DNA of 64,000 nucleotides from Paragonimus westermani (Eukaryota; Platyhelminthes; Trematoda; Plagiorchiida; Troglotrematidae): NCBI GenBank assembly GCA_008508345.1, contig QNGE01000846.1, positions 45,565 through 109,564 of the forward strand, read 5' to 3'. Shown one piece after another: positions 26,211 through 38,972 of the stretch. A model generated the notes under the pieces. The model saw only the letters and a program-made list of their open reading frames with translations, ran no database searches and had not been told where the DNA came from. Positions within the stretch are counted from its first letter, which is position 1; every line of letters starts with the position of its first letter. The translations under genes were made by a program, and so were the position numbers.

Positions 26211-27225
26211 CTCAGATTGGTTTTATGAATGCGGATGATCTGAATTTTCACAACCCCAGTTAACCACCACCATATTTTCTGTCTAGCTCAGAAGCCTCTG
26301 AATCAGAAACGTGAGTTTCTAAATATCACAAACATCCAAATTCACTGTTATGTTTATCCTCTTCGAAAATCGTGTCGTGTTCATGTTATAACGGGAGAAG
26401 CGGTAGCAACTCAGAGTGCACTGAAAACTACAGTTCGTTAGTGCACCCGGCAGCTAAAGTTTCGAATACTCTACCAACCCGCGGTTGCTTCGTTCAAGCT
26501 ACACTTATGCACGTTATTGTCTACACCTCTGCTAATTAAGACGGCAAAAAGTCATACGTTGCAAAAGGCAACTACATGAAATATTCAGCCATATAAAATT
26601 GGAGTATGACAAAAAACATCGGAACGAAAGCACGTCACATGGGTGCATATCAGGTGAGGGTAGAAGCAAGGTTGTTTGCACCATCGCCTTCTACCAACAG
26701 AGGACCGGTGTATGAGACTTGGTTTAGAACGCCTGGCGAAACGATAACGTGTCGAAGTTGCCATTACTTAATCGGGTCAGAAACAAGATGGTGTGTTGTA
26801 AACCACACGACCTGTTGTAATTATACGTTTCACGACCGAATACACCGGATTTCCGTTTAGATTTTTGTCGATCCCCGATGGGTCATCGCAAACACTACCC
26901 ATTTGGTCATATTGTATTAATAACAGGTTGCGGGATGGCAGTTCACGGAGGGTAGCGTTTAATGCCTGGAATGATACGACTGCAGCCAATAGGGTGTCCG
27001 GATTACCTTGCTACTACGAAACAGGTTGAGCCATTCACGTCTCATGAAACAATCGAACGCAGAGTGATTGACCACTGTCCGCATCACATTCCCAAACCGA
27101 TTGTTTTACCAACTACCACCTATAAAAGTGTTTTTAACCCAATCTACACGGAATTCGTAACTGTGTCCACAGTTCTCGGTATTCTATTTCTACTGCGGCA
27201 AGACTAGCATTGTGCCAGAAATGAG
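26211..27225. other. upstream flank of BEL/Pao, no gene recognised
   Basis: Should hold gag if the BEL/Pao copy is full length, but no zinc knuckle or 5' LTR was found. Plus-strand open frames at 26606-26860 and 26962-27207 show no known domain. Confidence 0.35.
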
Positions 27226-27450
27226 TCAGTACTTGCTATTAGCCTCACGACATGGACTATCACCTATATGCTCTACCTTTCTCTGACGTAAGTGCTGGTC
27301 TGCCATCCCAATGTGTACATCACTGCAACTACAGGTGAACTGGTAGATGATAGAAGTAGTAGAGTTTCCCGAGAAACAGCGATTTGCACACTGGCAAGTA
27401 GAGAACGCAGCTGCTTCGCAGAATCGGTTGCTGACCTTAACCTTTGACAT
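27226..27450 (-). mobile_element. Penelope-like element, GIY-YIG fragment
   Basis: A 74-codon minus-strand frame with the start of a PLE GIY-YIG domain. IIYQFTCSCSDVHIGMADQH stands where the family has VYQFTCSCG-YIGRT, followed by EHIGD where EHIP is usual. The tyrosine of YIG is changed to histidine, and the remainder of the nuclease is missing. It resembles the 10.8-kb subfamily more than the 52- and 59-kb copies. Confidence 0.65.
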
Positions 27451-28065
27451 ATATCAGTATTTTGTCTCTCACTTACAGAAGGTTAATGCAACCGATCGAT
27501 TGCTGTGTATGCAGTCACAAGCAAGACGAACTGAATGATTTAGAGAGGTAAACTGAGGGAACTGGAAGGAATTAACAACAGCGAGATGAACTGTCGTGTG
27601 GTGGACTATTCAGCTTTCGTGTGGTCCACTGTGAAGTAACGTACCGATTTTGCTTAAACCCCTGACCAGTCTGTTTGAATTATCTAAACCCCATCCTATA
27701 GTCCAGAGGTTGTTGCGGTCGTAGAGCAAAAGAATGAGACGATTGATCTGATCTCTACATTATAAAGAATATGTAGAAATGACTTAGAACTAATATTGTT
27801 GAGCAATGAAGCATTTCGGGTTGTGGCAAAAAACGAGGTGGTTACATCTGTAACTGGTTGCATGATTCCTCAGAGGAAGTTTGGGAAACCCTCAGATAAA
27901 CTGTTGGTAGTTTGGGATTGTTTAGAATATTGAGTGGGTTGATAACTCAGGTTAATGTTCGTGGTCTTTGGTTGTTCGCCGCGTTCGGCATTTAAGTTAC
28001 GAATTGAATGATTTGACATCATCAGTGTGTGGGATTGAACACTCAAAATCTTACGAGTACTGATG
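27451..28065. other. nothing coding; tRNA-like B box on minus strand near 28030
   Basis: At 28042-28025 the minus strand reads gtgttcaatcccacaca, a good match to a Pol III B box. An A-box-like tggcatcagtactcg lies about 25 bases before it. This could be another short tRNA-related repeat, but no structure folds convincingly. Otherwise nothing was seen. Confidence 0.35.
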
Positions 28066-28135
28066 CCACCTTAGTCGGTGATAGAATGTTTACAATCTAA
28101 CTACCAAGCTTGGCTAACAACCGAAGATCGAACAG
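28066..28135 (+). repeat. dispersed repeat shared with 59.83 kb
   Basis: Aligns with 59825-59886 on the same strand. Both contain a gg(t)gat segment, then gtttgcat or gtttacaa, then accaagct with ggc. At 59.8 kb it directly follows the tail of a minus-strand SINE. This copy has no SINE beside it. No coding potential. Confidence 0.5.
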
Positions 28136-31100
28136 TACTGAAGATACTTCAGTAGGAATCATAGGTACAACTGGTCACCTGGTGTTATGTATCAGCATGT
28201 TCGTCGCGAGAAGGATTTCGAGCTTACTATACTGCAGCTCTTTACATTACAAGCTCTAAAGTTAAGGACCACTCACTGACTTTTCATAAACTTTATGCTT
28301 CCGTTTTGTTCCCTCAATTTCTCAGATAGCCTCTTTCTAAGGTACAGCTAACTTCTTGGTACCACTAAAAAAGCTTTCTTCCTCTCGGTGAGTTTTAATC
28401 AGTCAAATATGGGCGATAAGTATTAAATCACTATTGATTCAGTGACAGTTCTTAAGTTTGATTAATTTTGCTTGACGACTGTCTTGACAGGGAGGGGTTA
28501 GCTTCATCTCAGCGCATGTAGGACCATGTACTATGTATACTTACTTCCGTTGACGTGTTTGTATGTCCACTCTAGTCGAAGTATATGAAACTTATAGGAA
28601 AAATACCCTTATGCATCTTTTGATAAGAGAAAGCTTAATAAAATTCCTCCTTCACACTCCACTATCTTACGGCACCGGAATGAGTGAACCAGATTCTTAG
28701 CTCCGACAGCTCCGTCTTCCAGCAACCACATCCGTCCTTTATGTATCGTAAGAAAGCTATTGGGATCTTCTCAAGTAATTTCAGTGTGTCCTCTTATGCC
28801 TTGTCTGATTTTAGTCTCTAGAACTCTCCAGCATCCTTTAATAAAGTTGAGTGTGACAGAGCATGGACTAGGTTGAGGCAATTTCAGTTGTATGTACTCA
28901 GTTTCCGGGAATATTGGTGCGATCACATGTTCAGTCAACGACATCAGACTATCAGTTGCCCTGTTGTGATGAACCGTCGAGTGATGTCTTTGGATGAGAC
29001 TTCATCTTACATAATTATGCGCCCATCATTGCAGATACGCAACGCAAAATAAAGGAGTGACTCATCGTTACCCTCCAGTCCATGCTTGACCGAAATCTGA
29101 TCGACGGGTGCAGTCAATCGCTGTAATTTGCAGAGTGCTGGCTTGATATGTGCAAGCTTCGTCCTAGTGGGCACCTCAAGTGGACTTCTATTGATCGCTA
29201 ATGTGCCAACGATTAACAGGCTGGATTAGTCACGACTGCCCATAGTGGTTGCACAGCCAATCGGTCACAACTAACGATTGATTCACTGGGTGACCTGTTG
29301 ACTTGGTGTTTGAAATCCCAACTTGTTACTCGTCTTCCATCGTCACAGTTAGGAAAATTGCAGCGAATCTCTATCTCATTCTCAAGAGGGGTTGCAACAA
29401 GATTCTAACTGACTGACGATGATAACATTGTTTGCAGCTTAACTGTACTGATTGGGGATTTACGTGTTCTTCACGGGGAAAACCTGAAAACTAGAGGATT
29501 CAACCCATAAGTGTTGTAGATTCGGACAGTTTGGGTGTATCTCAACGCACGTGCAAACATGGCGTTGTACGACGGCAAACGTTGGAAGGCGTGACCTCGG
29601 CTCATTTGTTTTTCACGTTCAATTCTAAATCGTCTTTCTAAACTGTAATGCCTCGGTGTACACACCAATATGCATATACACAAGTGTACTGCTATATATA
29701 CAAATATTAACTGCAAACTTGTCAGAGTAGGTTGAATCAGGGTCTGCTCTACAGTAAGCTTCAAGTTAAGAGGTTTGCGATCACGTACGATACTAAGAAC
29801 AGACATGATTACACCCCAGTACGAACCGTGAGCGCATGTCTGCATTGAAGGTTTGCCTGATTCGCTATGCAGCACTCAGATCGATCAGGAGTTTTGTATG
29901 TACAATGTCCTCACCCCTGAGAGATTCAAGTCCATCGAAGGAACGTCTATGCGCTCCTTTTCTGAATGGGTGTAAAGATTCATTGTATTGAACTGTAGTA
30001 TTCAAGCCCTAAATAGGCGTCCTGTTCAACAAAATCAATACTCAACTTAAGCCTAGCATACTTACTGTGGACTCATGAGTTTCTGCGTAAATTATCTTCT
30101 ACTGGAGGCAGCCAAGACTCCAAAATTTGACAAAGCGGTCGCTTTCGTGTTTAAGACCGTAGCCATCCCTATTTGCTGCTGATAGAACAGAATATATTGA
30201 TGTCGAGCAAAAAGCACTGTGTTTCATGAGATTTTAAGCGGTACTGTTACACGCTGCCATCTAACTTCGTGTGAAACTCATGCTTTTGCTAGTTTCGTTT
30301 AATTTTCAGAGTCAGTTCAACACTCTATTAACCTGTTTTAATTTTTCACTGGTACGTGACAAAACCCAACAGCATTATTTGTCTGTAGTTAACTCGATCA
30401 CTCAAGCTGATTGAATTTGTCCATCTCTGAGCAAATCACGTTTTAATCTCACTCATTCATCTTCTATCCAATTGAGCTCATGTTCCGATATGTTTTCACA
30501 CTCAACACTTTCCAACATATCTGAGTGCATCATTCAGTTTAGCACCAGTTCCGAACAATTTAACTTAGTCCAGCATGTTGATTGAGAGTAGCTCCAGGGA
30601 TGGTAAATTAAAAGGTTTTTGGGTGTCGATTGATTTTCTGGAATTCCATCAGTTGAATTTGCACTCTGTTGAACAGGTTGTAGGTAACGTACGGAGAGAA
30701 GTGTGTGTAGGACTGAAAAAGCGAGGGCTTGATTAAAAAGTCTACAAGAACATCAAAACTGCAGTCACTCCATTGAACTCTCATTTATGTAGCCCTAGAC
30801 GTTAAATCACCAAATATTGTCTGAAAACGACTTTTCACAATCGGAACTTACACAATTTACTCGTGAGTAATACACTCATATCACGATGGACAGATGAGCG
30901 TAAAACTGATACAAGCATACATTAGAAAACTAAACGACGCATATCCAGATTACATCTTAGTGATTATCCGGACGCATCCAGTTCGGTTATTCATTGCATT
31001 ATATACTTCATGCTATTAGCAGCCTAAACCAAATGGGACTTGGGATGACACATAAAGATGTGTAGATATACTCTGTAACTGCTCTACGTTAAACTAACTC

Positions 31101-32070
31101 GAATATCCTCGTCACTGATGCACAGCAAGTTCACGATGTGAAACGCATCTTGCAGGCCGTTAGCTTTGGGTTTAGTTAGCTACGTGCGCTTACTGTCTTG
31201 TAATTGATTTTGTAGGGAAACGACAGTAACTGCGTAGGCTTTAATGAGTATTGAGCGATGTTTTGTGTTTCTTAATCAACTCCCAGATTATTTATTAGCA
31301 TTGAGACAAATAATTCATTCGAATGACCGAAGTTAACTTGTCCGAACTGCTCTGCCGTCTGACTGGCGCTCAGGAGCTTTCTCAATACATAAGTTATCTA
31401 GCCGTTCATGTCATAATTGTATTCGACCGAAGTTACTATGTTCGTTTGCTGTCGTGTTTGCGATCACTTTGCTGAAAACTCCACGCTCGTAAGCTACATT
31501 TCATTGAGACCCAAAATGTAGTGGAAACTTCTGAACGAAATCAGCTCATCTTTCGCATTCCAAATGCTTTATAACTTTAATAAAACAGGTCTATCAAGAA
31601 CCGTGTAATCATTCACGCACACAACACAAACAGTACCAACTTTTAATGGAGAGCAGTGAGTGAACGGTGTTATAAAGCTGTGTACAATGACTTACAGTAA
31701 GTATTCATCATTGATTTCACTACTCCAGATCCCTTGTAGAATGGAAGGACTTTCCTATCGAATGGCGGAGAAAGTCCAGTAAATCTGATTACTCTAGTCG
31801 GTCACGTGAAAGCGCAAAGAAAGAGGCATGAAGAGTCTGTTTGATTGGTTCAAACCAATGAACACGTGTTAGTAAGAGTGGTAAGTAGTTAGTATGCACA
31901 GTATACAGAATAGGCATGAAAATGGTGTATACTTAAAGATCAAAACGATCATTGTGTGGTGGAGGAGAAAAAGCGCTCACTAATCAAAGAAGCTGGTAGC
32001 AATTCAATAGCAGTAATCTTTAGAGGTTGTCATTCGTCTTGCAGTTCGGCCAGAACAGGTGTGTGCAACG
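28136..32070. other. no recognised gene
   Basis: Nearly 4 kb. The longest open frame, 134 codons at 29471-29875 (-), has a basic stretch in its middle but no domain I recognise. No RNA or repeat is supported. Confidence 0.35.
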
Positions 32071-32163
32071 CCCGAGTGGGGATGAAGTGTATGAGTTGGA
32101 CGAAGAGTGAGTGGTGTTTAACATAGGATAATCGGGCTGAATGAGCCCTTGTGAGTCAGCAGA
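32071..32163 (+). repeat. LINE 3'-UTR-like repeat, copy 1
   Basis: Aligns with 34697-34782, which lies directly downstream of a LINE C-terminus. Shared blocks are ggtgtttaaca and cttgtgagtcagc. It is therefore probably the 3' untranslated end of a second LINE copy whose coding part is lost. The core cttgtgagtcagc also recurs at about 50718. Confidence 0.5.
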
Positions 32164-32559
32164 TGAATGTACAGTCTCCTGGCTAAAAACATCTTCAGGT
32201 GTGGAGTTTCACGTATTTGACGAGATCATAACAAACTTGAGCAACATTTCAGTCGACTAGTGGCTTGATTTCGCTTTTCTTGCTTTGTTGTAGAACCGTG
32301 CTAACAGTTCACCGAGATGCACCGGCATCCGAAATGAACAGCGAGCGTTCGATTGATTCCAACCGACATAACGTAACCAATATGAGTGAAACCTCTTGGG
32401 CTACGAGAAATAAAAGGTTGGATCCAGTAGATTAAACGTAGTGTGTAGGACTGACATTCAACATGTCCACGGGGGCTAACAGTTCTAGACTCCATTTTAC
32501 ACACGTACCATGGTAATTAGCACTACACAAGAAACGTCGAGGACCCCTCAATTATCGTG
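32164..32559. other. nothing certain; possible continuation of Gypsy pol
   Basis: Should contain the next part of the Gypsy RT/RNase H if that element is continuous. The translation is too decayed to assign. Confidence 0.3.
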
Positions 32560-33841
32560 GATGCGGATAATCCTCAGTGGTACTAGTTTTCTCGAATAAA
32601 GATTGAATGCCGTTACAGTCAATTAGACTTCAGAGTGAACCTATACAATATATTGAGAACGTGCACTTCATAAGTAGTACGTACACACTGCATCACGTAA
32701 AACATTCACATAGCTTTGTAGATTCGACACCTATCGTTGGGCGTCCTCACTCATGGCTGGGTTTTGATCAGTGCACACGGAATCAGAACCACAAAGTATT
32801 TGATTCGTGGACCTTTGGAAATTTTGAGGAACATTTTGTAAACCGAATAATATGTGAACAATGGGATGATTGCGGTCTACGAAACGTCCTCTAGGGTCAT
32901 GGGATTTGATGATAGGCTCTAACCAAATCTCTATTCAAAAAACCGCTTTCCTTTCACTCCGACTGATGTGCCGTGAATGGGGGGTGTAGGTTATTAGTCG
33001 GGGACAGTCCCGTTGTTCAGTGTACAGCAATCACCACAGGGACATCGGCTACCAGCTGATATTATGGAAACCATGTGTATAGGTGAGGTCCATGGGTTAC
33101 TTGAAGGCTGAATAGTATTGAACCACAAAAGGTGCTGGAACACCGTCTTTCTGACTTTGAGTTTGTGCGGTGGCAAGAAAAAGTAAGTGGTTCTTTGATA
33201 GCAATAGGTCAAAAAAGTTACGTCTAATCAGTGATGTCAGATTCGACGGATTTGTGTAGACTGTCGAATTAGGACTGCGAAGCAGTAAGGTCAAACGGGG
33301 TCCAATCGAAATGATTGATGTGACTTTGTAATATACATGAAACTTGGTTATGCTACCGATCAAATTCCGGCCGCAGGCGTCAACGACGAGTCCAAGGTGT
33401 GATGAGAAGTCAGTCTCCATTATTAAGTGCTACGTGTCCGTGACAACAAAGGTCCAAAGAAACCGACGCCTAACGCTCAAGAATGAACAGCTTTCTGCCG
33501 AAGGTTTGAATAGTTGAACGACTATTGGCCACTAACGTGTACGACACCGGTTAGATGTAGTGTTCGCCTACTTTCACGGGGACAACATTAACCCCTGTGT
33601 CCGTATTAGTAGGACAATTCTCGTAAATAGAAGGGTCAAGCATAAAGAAGAGGCGACAGTCTGAAAAGCCAACATCGGTTGTTACCAGTATTACTTCACC
33701 TTGACGTTTCCAGATAAGATATTTCCCGCGACGAAACTGTATAAATTGGTAGAGCGGACTTCTCTGGAGCCAAAACGTTGATGGTAGTAACAGTTGTCTT
33801 GGATACCAGAAAGTCTGTGGGAATGATTTCGAGCTCAACAA
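32560..33841 (-). mobile_element. Ty3/Gypsy retrotransposon, protease and RT remnant
   Basis: Minus-strand Gypsy pol in family order. Protease: CRLFFMLD with the catalytic DTG in TNTDTGVNVV (DTG codons at 33601-33593). The protease C-terminal block lies at 33550-33420, followed by METDFSSHLGLVVDACGRNL, matching the family's ADFL-HFGL-VD linker. Reverse transcriptase: PSSNPWTSPIHMV and CPCGDCCTLNNGTVPD (33110-33000), then DLVRAYHQIP (about 32925-32900), then LFGLQNVPQNFQ (about 32830-32800). Frameshifts and stops separate these, so it is inactive. RNase H and integrase were not identified, and no LTR was seen. Confidence 0.87.
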
Positions 33842-34275
33842 CGGCAGAGTGAGAGCCTCGACTGCGTTACCGGTTGTTTTCCATTGATGAGATCTGCAAA
33901 ATCATGTCAGAAGACCACTATTTTAGCGCACCCAGTTCTGTCTGTCAGTTATGGTCAGGTAACTACTCTGATGACCCTAAGTGAGTAACCCAAAACGACT
34001 TTGATAGTTCTGGCATGCCTGACCGGTTAGCTCTGCTAGTTTATATGGAGGAGTGTCCCATTCAGCAATCGATAGTACTTCTTGAATTTCGTCTAGTAGA
34101 TTTTTGTTCCACAATTCACCCATGTTTGTGTTGAAACTGCGTCATATGGCAGAGGAGATGTGAATAAATTGTACCATCCAGATTCTCTGCTGCAAACGGT
34201 TTGTGCAGGTTTTGTTCAAAATTTGCTGCTGATTGTGACCCTTAATGTATCACACTGGTCAACTTTGTGTCGCGT
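33842..34275. other. junction between Gypsy (-) and LINE (+)
   Basis: Would hold Gypsy gag on the minus strand and LINE RT on the plus strand if either were longer. I recognise neither with confidence. Confidence 0.35.
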
Positions 34276-34657
34276 ATGAATACAGAAAGCAAATTCAGTG
34301 GTCACCTGATAGACGCGTTTGGCAGCTACAAAACGGTTCTTAATTCTTCATCAGCGGATTTGTCGACAATCCACAGTGGCTTCAACTTGAGCAAACCAAA
34401 GTGTGGGATCAAAACTACCGAAATATTGGGAAGATTTAGCGCTGAACCAGACGGCCTGGAGGAACACGATCCGGACGGGCGTGCGCTGGTTCAACAAGCA
34501 TTTGTGGCTGGACCAAGAACAAAATCGTGCGTTACGCAAAGAAACCATCGGTGCTATAGGTCGCGCTGACGAAATTATATGGCGTGGCGATGTGTGCGGC
34601 CGCGAATGGGCTGGCCGTTTAGGATTAGTAGGTCACCAGCGTACTCATAGTACATAG
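34276..34657 (+). mobile_element. LINE ORF2 C-terminus with zinc-finger tail
   Basis: Plus-strand end of a LINE ORF2. It begins with KFSGHLI (about 34285), which matches the W-GHL-RM motif after the LINE RT. A segment ending SKPKCGIK follows, and after a frame change near 34403 comes YWEDLALNQTAWRN with TIRTGV. The C-terminal finger reads VCGREWAGRLGLVGHQRTH and ends at a TAG near 34656. The first cysteine of the expected C2H2 finger appears to be lost. The finger is typical of LINEs with APE endonucleases, the same broad type as the 1.3-2.3 kb remnant. The frame change shows that the copy is dead. Confidence 0.8.
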
Positions 34658-34696
34658 TCAGCGAAGAGACGGTCATATGATATGTGATATGCACCT

Positions 34697-34782
34697 ATGG
34701 AAATGAAGCGTACGGGTTGGGGAATGGTCATTAGTGTTTAACACGCGATGACCAGGTCGAGTAAACTCTTGTGAGTCAGCGG
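34697..34782 (+). repeat. LINE 3'-UTR repeat, copy 2
   Basis: Lies about 40 bases after the LINE stop and aligns with 32071-32163 (agtgtttaaca and cttgtgagtcagc blocks). It is most simply the LINE 3' UTR. Confidence 0.55.
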
Positions 34783-37700
34783 AGAGATTTTTCAAGGCAG
34801 AAAGGTCGTATTAACAATAACTCATGATTGCAAGAAGCCTCATGCAGAACTGCGGAACAGATCAAATGAAAAAGTTTTGGGTATGTGGAGAAGAGAAGAA
34901 ACTAAAAACTGGGCGTACAACAGAAATTTAGGCGGAGATTCAGCGATCATTTACTGGGACAAAATGAATGATCAGTATTACAAGGCTACACTCAACGAAT
35001 GACTACATTTACACAAAACAGACTCCTCTAAACTAAATTCGATGGGTGATGGGAAAATTCTCCGTTTTAATGGCAGTGAACTTCCAGCAAACCTGGCTCC
35101 TTCCACTTGTTAGATTGGATGTTGTCACGGTTAGATTACGACAGTAACGACTACATAAAAGCAGAAATCAAAGCATGGAAGGACGTGATGATGTACTGAT
35201 TCAAACATTTGACTGATCGTCAAGATACACATTATTCATTTCCAATGTTTATCCCGTTCGTCATCTTGTTTGCATGACCGCCTACGCATAAAGCTGTTGT
35301 CTAATTCACTAGTATTTCTGAATGAATTTGAACCTCAACGGCCTATACTATCTATTCTCGTTTAATTTTCGAAGATATACTTACTGTGTCGAATGTACTG
35401 TCCACATTAGCTTAATTTCACTTATCCTGAATTCAACCTCCCACTTTCAGCAAAACGTTGATCACGTCGGATTGCTTTAGTCTTCGTAACACCATCAAAT
35501 TCTCTACTGTCGTCTGTCATCTCGGCGAAAACAGCCTGTTTGCTTCCTGCCGCCGATGTAATTGTGCACTCGTGTTCTACCAACCTGTGTCGCCATCGTT
35601 TTACTCTCGAATTTATTTCACAAATATCTAATATTGGATTACTGAATGTGATCAACATAGAAGAAGATACGGTTAACTGATTACGCTTCCAATTTTTAAA
35701 TCTGTCGGCTTCTGGATGTCAGTGACTTTCATGGACATTTCTGATGCATTCTTGTCAACCCTACATCTATCACTACAGCTGCCCGATTTTCGCATAGCTT
35801 ACTCTTCTACAGGTTAATACAGACCACTGTTTCGATATCCTGTTCGGGTCGATCCGGACCATCCTCTGACCTTAGCCGTTGACACCACAAGCTTACGCAC
35901 TTATACACAATCAGTGACATGGTTCCGTGGTCTCTGTACCGTTTTCCTACATTGAACTCATTTAGCTACTCAGCAGTGTACTCATCACTGATGCTCCCAA
36001 TCTAGAGGTGCAAACCAAACTTACAAAGGCTGATGTCTATATCAAAATAACCATATTTGTAGTAACTGCAACTATACCAATCATAATGATACCGAGGATG
36101 TAACATCGTCTCCGACTGTTCAACGCTCTATTATTCGCAAATGCAGGTTACTAAAACATCAGAATTCCTAGTGTATATCATTTCTGTCTCTGACGTAAGC
36201 GCCTCAGTCGTATCAATTTGTACTGACTGCTTTCTGGAGGAAAGCATGAACACAGAAATTGCCAGAAATTAGTATCCTTTCAGTACACTGTATATTTCGT
36301 ACTCCGTCACAGAAGTACAGGCCGAAATAGTGATGGCTGTGTGAATCAGTAACGCGCAGCCAATGTTCATGCCTTTACACGCTATATGGTCAGATGATTG
36401 AAAATCTGAGACATAAAGAACGGTAAGAAAGCGCAAGTTCTTAAAACTAATTTATCGGTATCCTCCGGACATTTCTGTCAGCATAGGCATGCTAATTTAG
36501 AAAGTTGAACCACATCCCAATCCGTGAACCAGAATTGCCCGCGCTTCGACGAGAGTTCTTGAATTAAGCCCCCTAAATAATAATGTGCATAAACACACTT
36601 CAATACACACTTTGCCACACCTATTAATCAAAACAAAGAAGCAAACTCTATCACTGAAAAAAGTTCTACGAGAAGATGGCAGAAAAACCGTCTATTGATT
36701 GAAAGAGTAAACAGATGATTGAATCGATTATCTTCAACCTTACCATTTACCATCATATTTCCGAACGAGACAAGGAAAGGGTAAGATGTATGGGTACTTG
36801 CCAGTAGATGTGGGAAAAGTCACCTGTCCAAAATAATTAGCTTAATGGAGAACAAACAATATTCAGATCATAACTGTGTTAAACAAATCTGTTTAGGCAA
36901 TAATATCACTAAACAGATCAATACACGATCACTGTGACCTCCCTCTAACACTAAGTCAGAACGTAAATCATGTTCGATTTCATTCTGCTCACCAATTCTA
37001 ACCTTCAGACAGTGTTTGACCGTGTACAGGAAATGTGTGTACTTATTTGAGACTCATTAGTCAGAAGCGCTGAACAACTTTAATCTCAGACTGTTAGAAC
37101 GTTTTCACTGAACAAATGCTTGAACAAATTTGACGAACCAGAAAAACGAACAAAGTTGGTAAGTTGGTTTCACTCGAATCATTTTTTATATGCTGCAAGC
37201 ATGGAGAGCGGTTTTTGAACTCAAAATTAGTTACGCTAAATACTAGTGTTAGACTTCAGAAGAAATATACTGTAAAATCTAGTTGTATGAAAAGTTGTCA
37301 TCCTACAGTCTTAGAGCAGTGCTGAATTATAGTTTTAATGGTGAGTACTTCACAAATTAGACGGCTAGTTCACCACAACACTACCAAACTCATGACAGCT
37401 GATCCTTGAATTATCAGAATGTAAAGTTTCTGGAACTGCAGATTTTTTTCCATACAAGCTTATTTAGCCGCTGAAAAATTGCATTCAATGTTAACATCTC
37501 GCGATGTATGTCTTCTATGGCTATTGGTGAACTGGATCAAGGGAACTCAGTGTTTTAAATTTTTCAAACGAAGACTCCCTGCGCATACAACGCGGGCGTT
37601 GGACAGATTNTAGAATGGCCTGATTACAGAAACAACGTGAATGTTATTTCCGAATGCGTTTTGTTCCCTACCAATTACGAGTAGCCCTGACTTTGATCTC

Positions 37701-37958
37701 TTTCAATTCTGTGGGTTCTTACCTGGTGTTCTCCTTATGATTAGTCGTCACATGACCAGTTCCAATCTCCCAAACAGTTTCATGCTGAGACAATGGCCAG
37801 TTGACTTGGTTTCCTCTTAGATAGTGATGATGTCAAACCCTCTTAGTGTATCCCAAACACTGGTGTGATCATGCAGCGGCTTGGGTTGATGGAATACTGA
37901 GAAATGCAGTTATCCCAAGAGTGTGTGAGTGAAAAAATATTGCGCAAAGAATTATTTC
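34783..37958. other. no recognised gene; single N at 37610
   Basis: About 3.2 kb with hardly any open frames (78 codons at 35422-35658, -). One undetermined base at 37610. Unlike the two later N characters, I see no duplication across it. Confidence 0.4.
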
Positions 37959-38359
37959 AGTCAAATTCTCAGGCAAATGTTGGATGCAACTACGGCTCCT
38001 CCAAAAATCGCTCATCCGTGGAGTGAGAAAAAGTGTTTCATTTTGGGAGTATTTATTTCTGGAAAGCAGTGAACTCCATTGTGTATTTTCTGTTTAATGT
38101 GACTGGCTAAATCGGTGGAATTGTGGCACTTTTATGAAAGTCTTCGAACTAGCCAGCGTGCACGGTTGACGCTTTGGCTTGCTTTGGAAGAAAATCCATC
38201 AGCTTGTGGCTTGTTGTAACAGTTACACAACGTGTATGACACACAATTGAGAAAGGGCGTTACACAGTGATTAAGAATCACAAAGTGGTGAATAATAACG
38301 TTGTCTCTCAACGTCGCCGAGCGAAATATCGAGAAAAGGTCGGCTTTCCGTTGTCATAT
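37959..38359 (+). repeat. direct duplication A, copy 1 (ends at N)
   Basis: 401-base segment that ends exactly at the N at 38360. It is repeated immediately after the N as 38361-38775 with scattered substitutions and one insertion of roughly 15-20 bases in the second copy. Likely an assembly join of overlapping contig ends or two haplotypes rather than a biological tandem repeat. Confidence 0.85.
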
Positions 38360-38360
38360 N

Positions 38361-38775
38361 AGTCAAATTCTCAGGCAAATGTTGGATGCAACTACAGCTC
38401 CTGCAAAAATCGATCATCTGTGGAGTGAGAAAAGTGTTTCATTTTAAAAGCATTTATTTCTGGAAAGCAGCGAACTCCATTGTGTATTTTCTGTTTAATG
38501 TGACTGTGGCTAAATCGGTGGAATTGTGTCATTTTCATGAAAGTCTTCGAACTAGCCAGCGTGCACAGTTGACGCTTTGGTTTGCTTTGGAATAAAATGC
38601 ATCAGATAGTAACTCCAGCATGTAGCTTGTTGTAGCAGTTACACAACGTGTATGACACACAATTGAGAAAGGGCGTTACACAGTGATTAAGAATCACAAA
38701 GGGGTGAATAATAACGTTGTCTCTCAACGTCGCCGAGCAAAATATCGAGAAAAGATGGGCTTTCCGTTGTCGTAT
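38361..38775 (+). repeat. direct duplication A, copy 2 (starts at N)
   Basis: 415-base near-copy of 37959-38359, starting directly after the N. Extra bases relative to copy 1 lie around 38605-38625 (agatagtaactccagcatg region). Confidence 0.85.
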
Positions 38776-38972
38776 CATGTCGCACTTATGGACATCTGGC
38801 AGTACAGTTAAACGCGGACATGGATATTATCGTGTTGCCTTGTCTTACCTCGGCTCACAGTCGATTCCAGAAACGACCGATGTGAGTAGAAGGATTATAT
38901 ACTAGAGTGTTTTATCCAGTCACTCAGCGTTTTAAGAAGCTCTGATAATTAGCCACTCATGGTTAGGTTCTT

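Noticed and set aside
29471..29875. 134-codon minus-strand open frame as a gene
   Set aside because: One of the longest frames in the window but with no homology I can name; frames of this length occur by chance in 64 kb.
37550..37660. Duplication across the first N (37610)
   Set aside because: Flanks were compared by eye and no repeat was found, unlike the N at 38360 and 39209.
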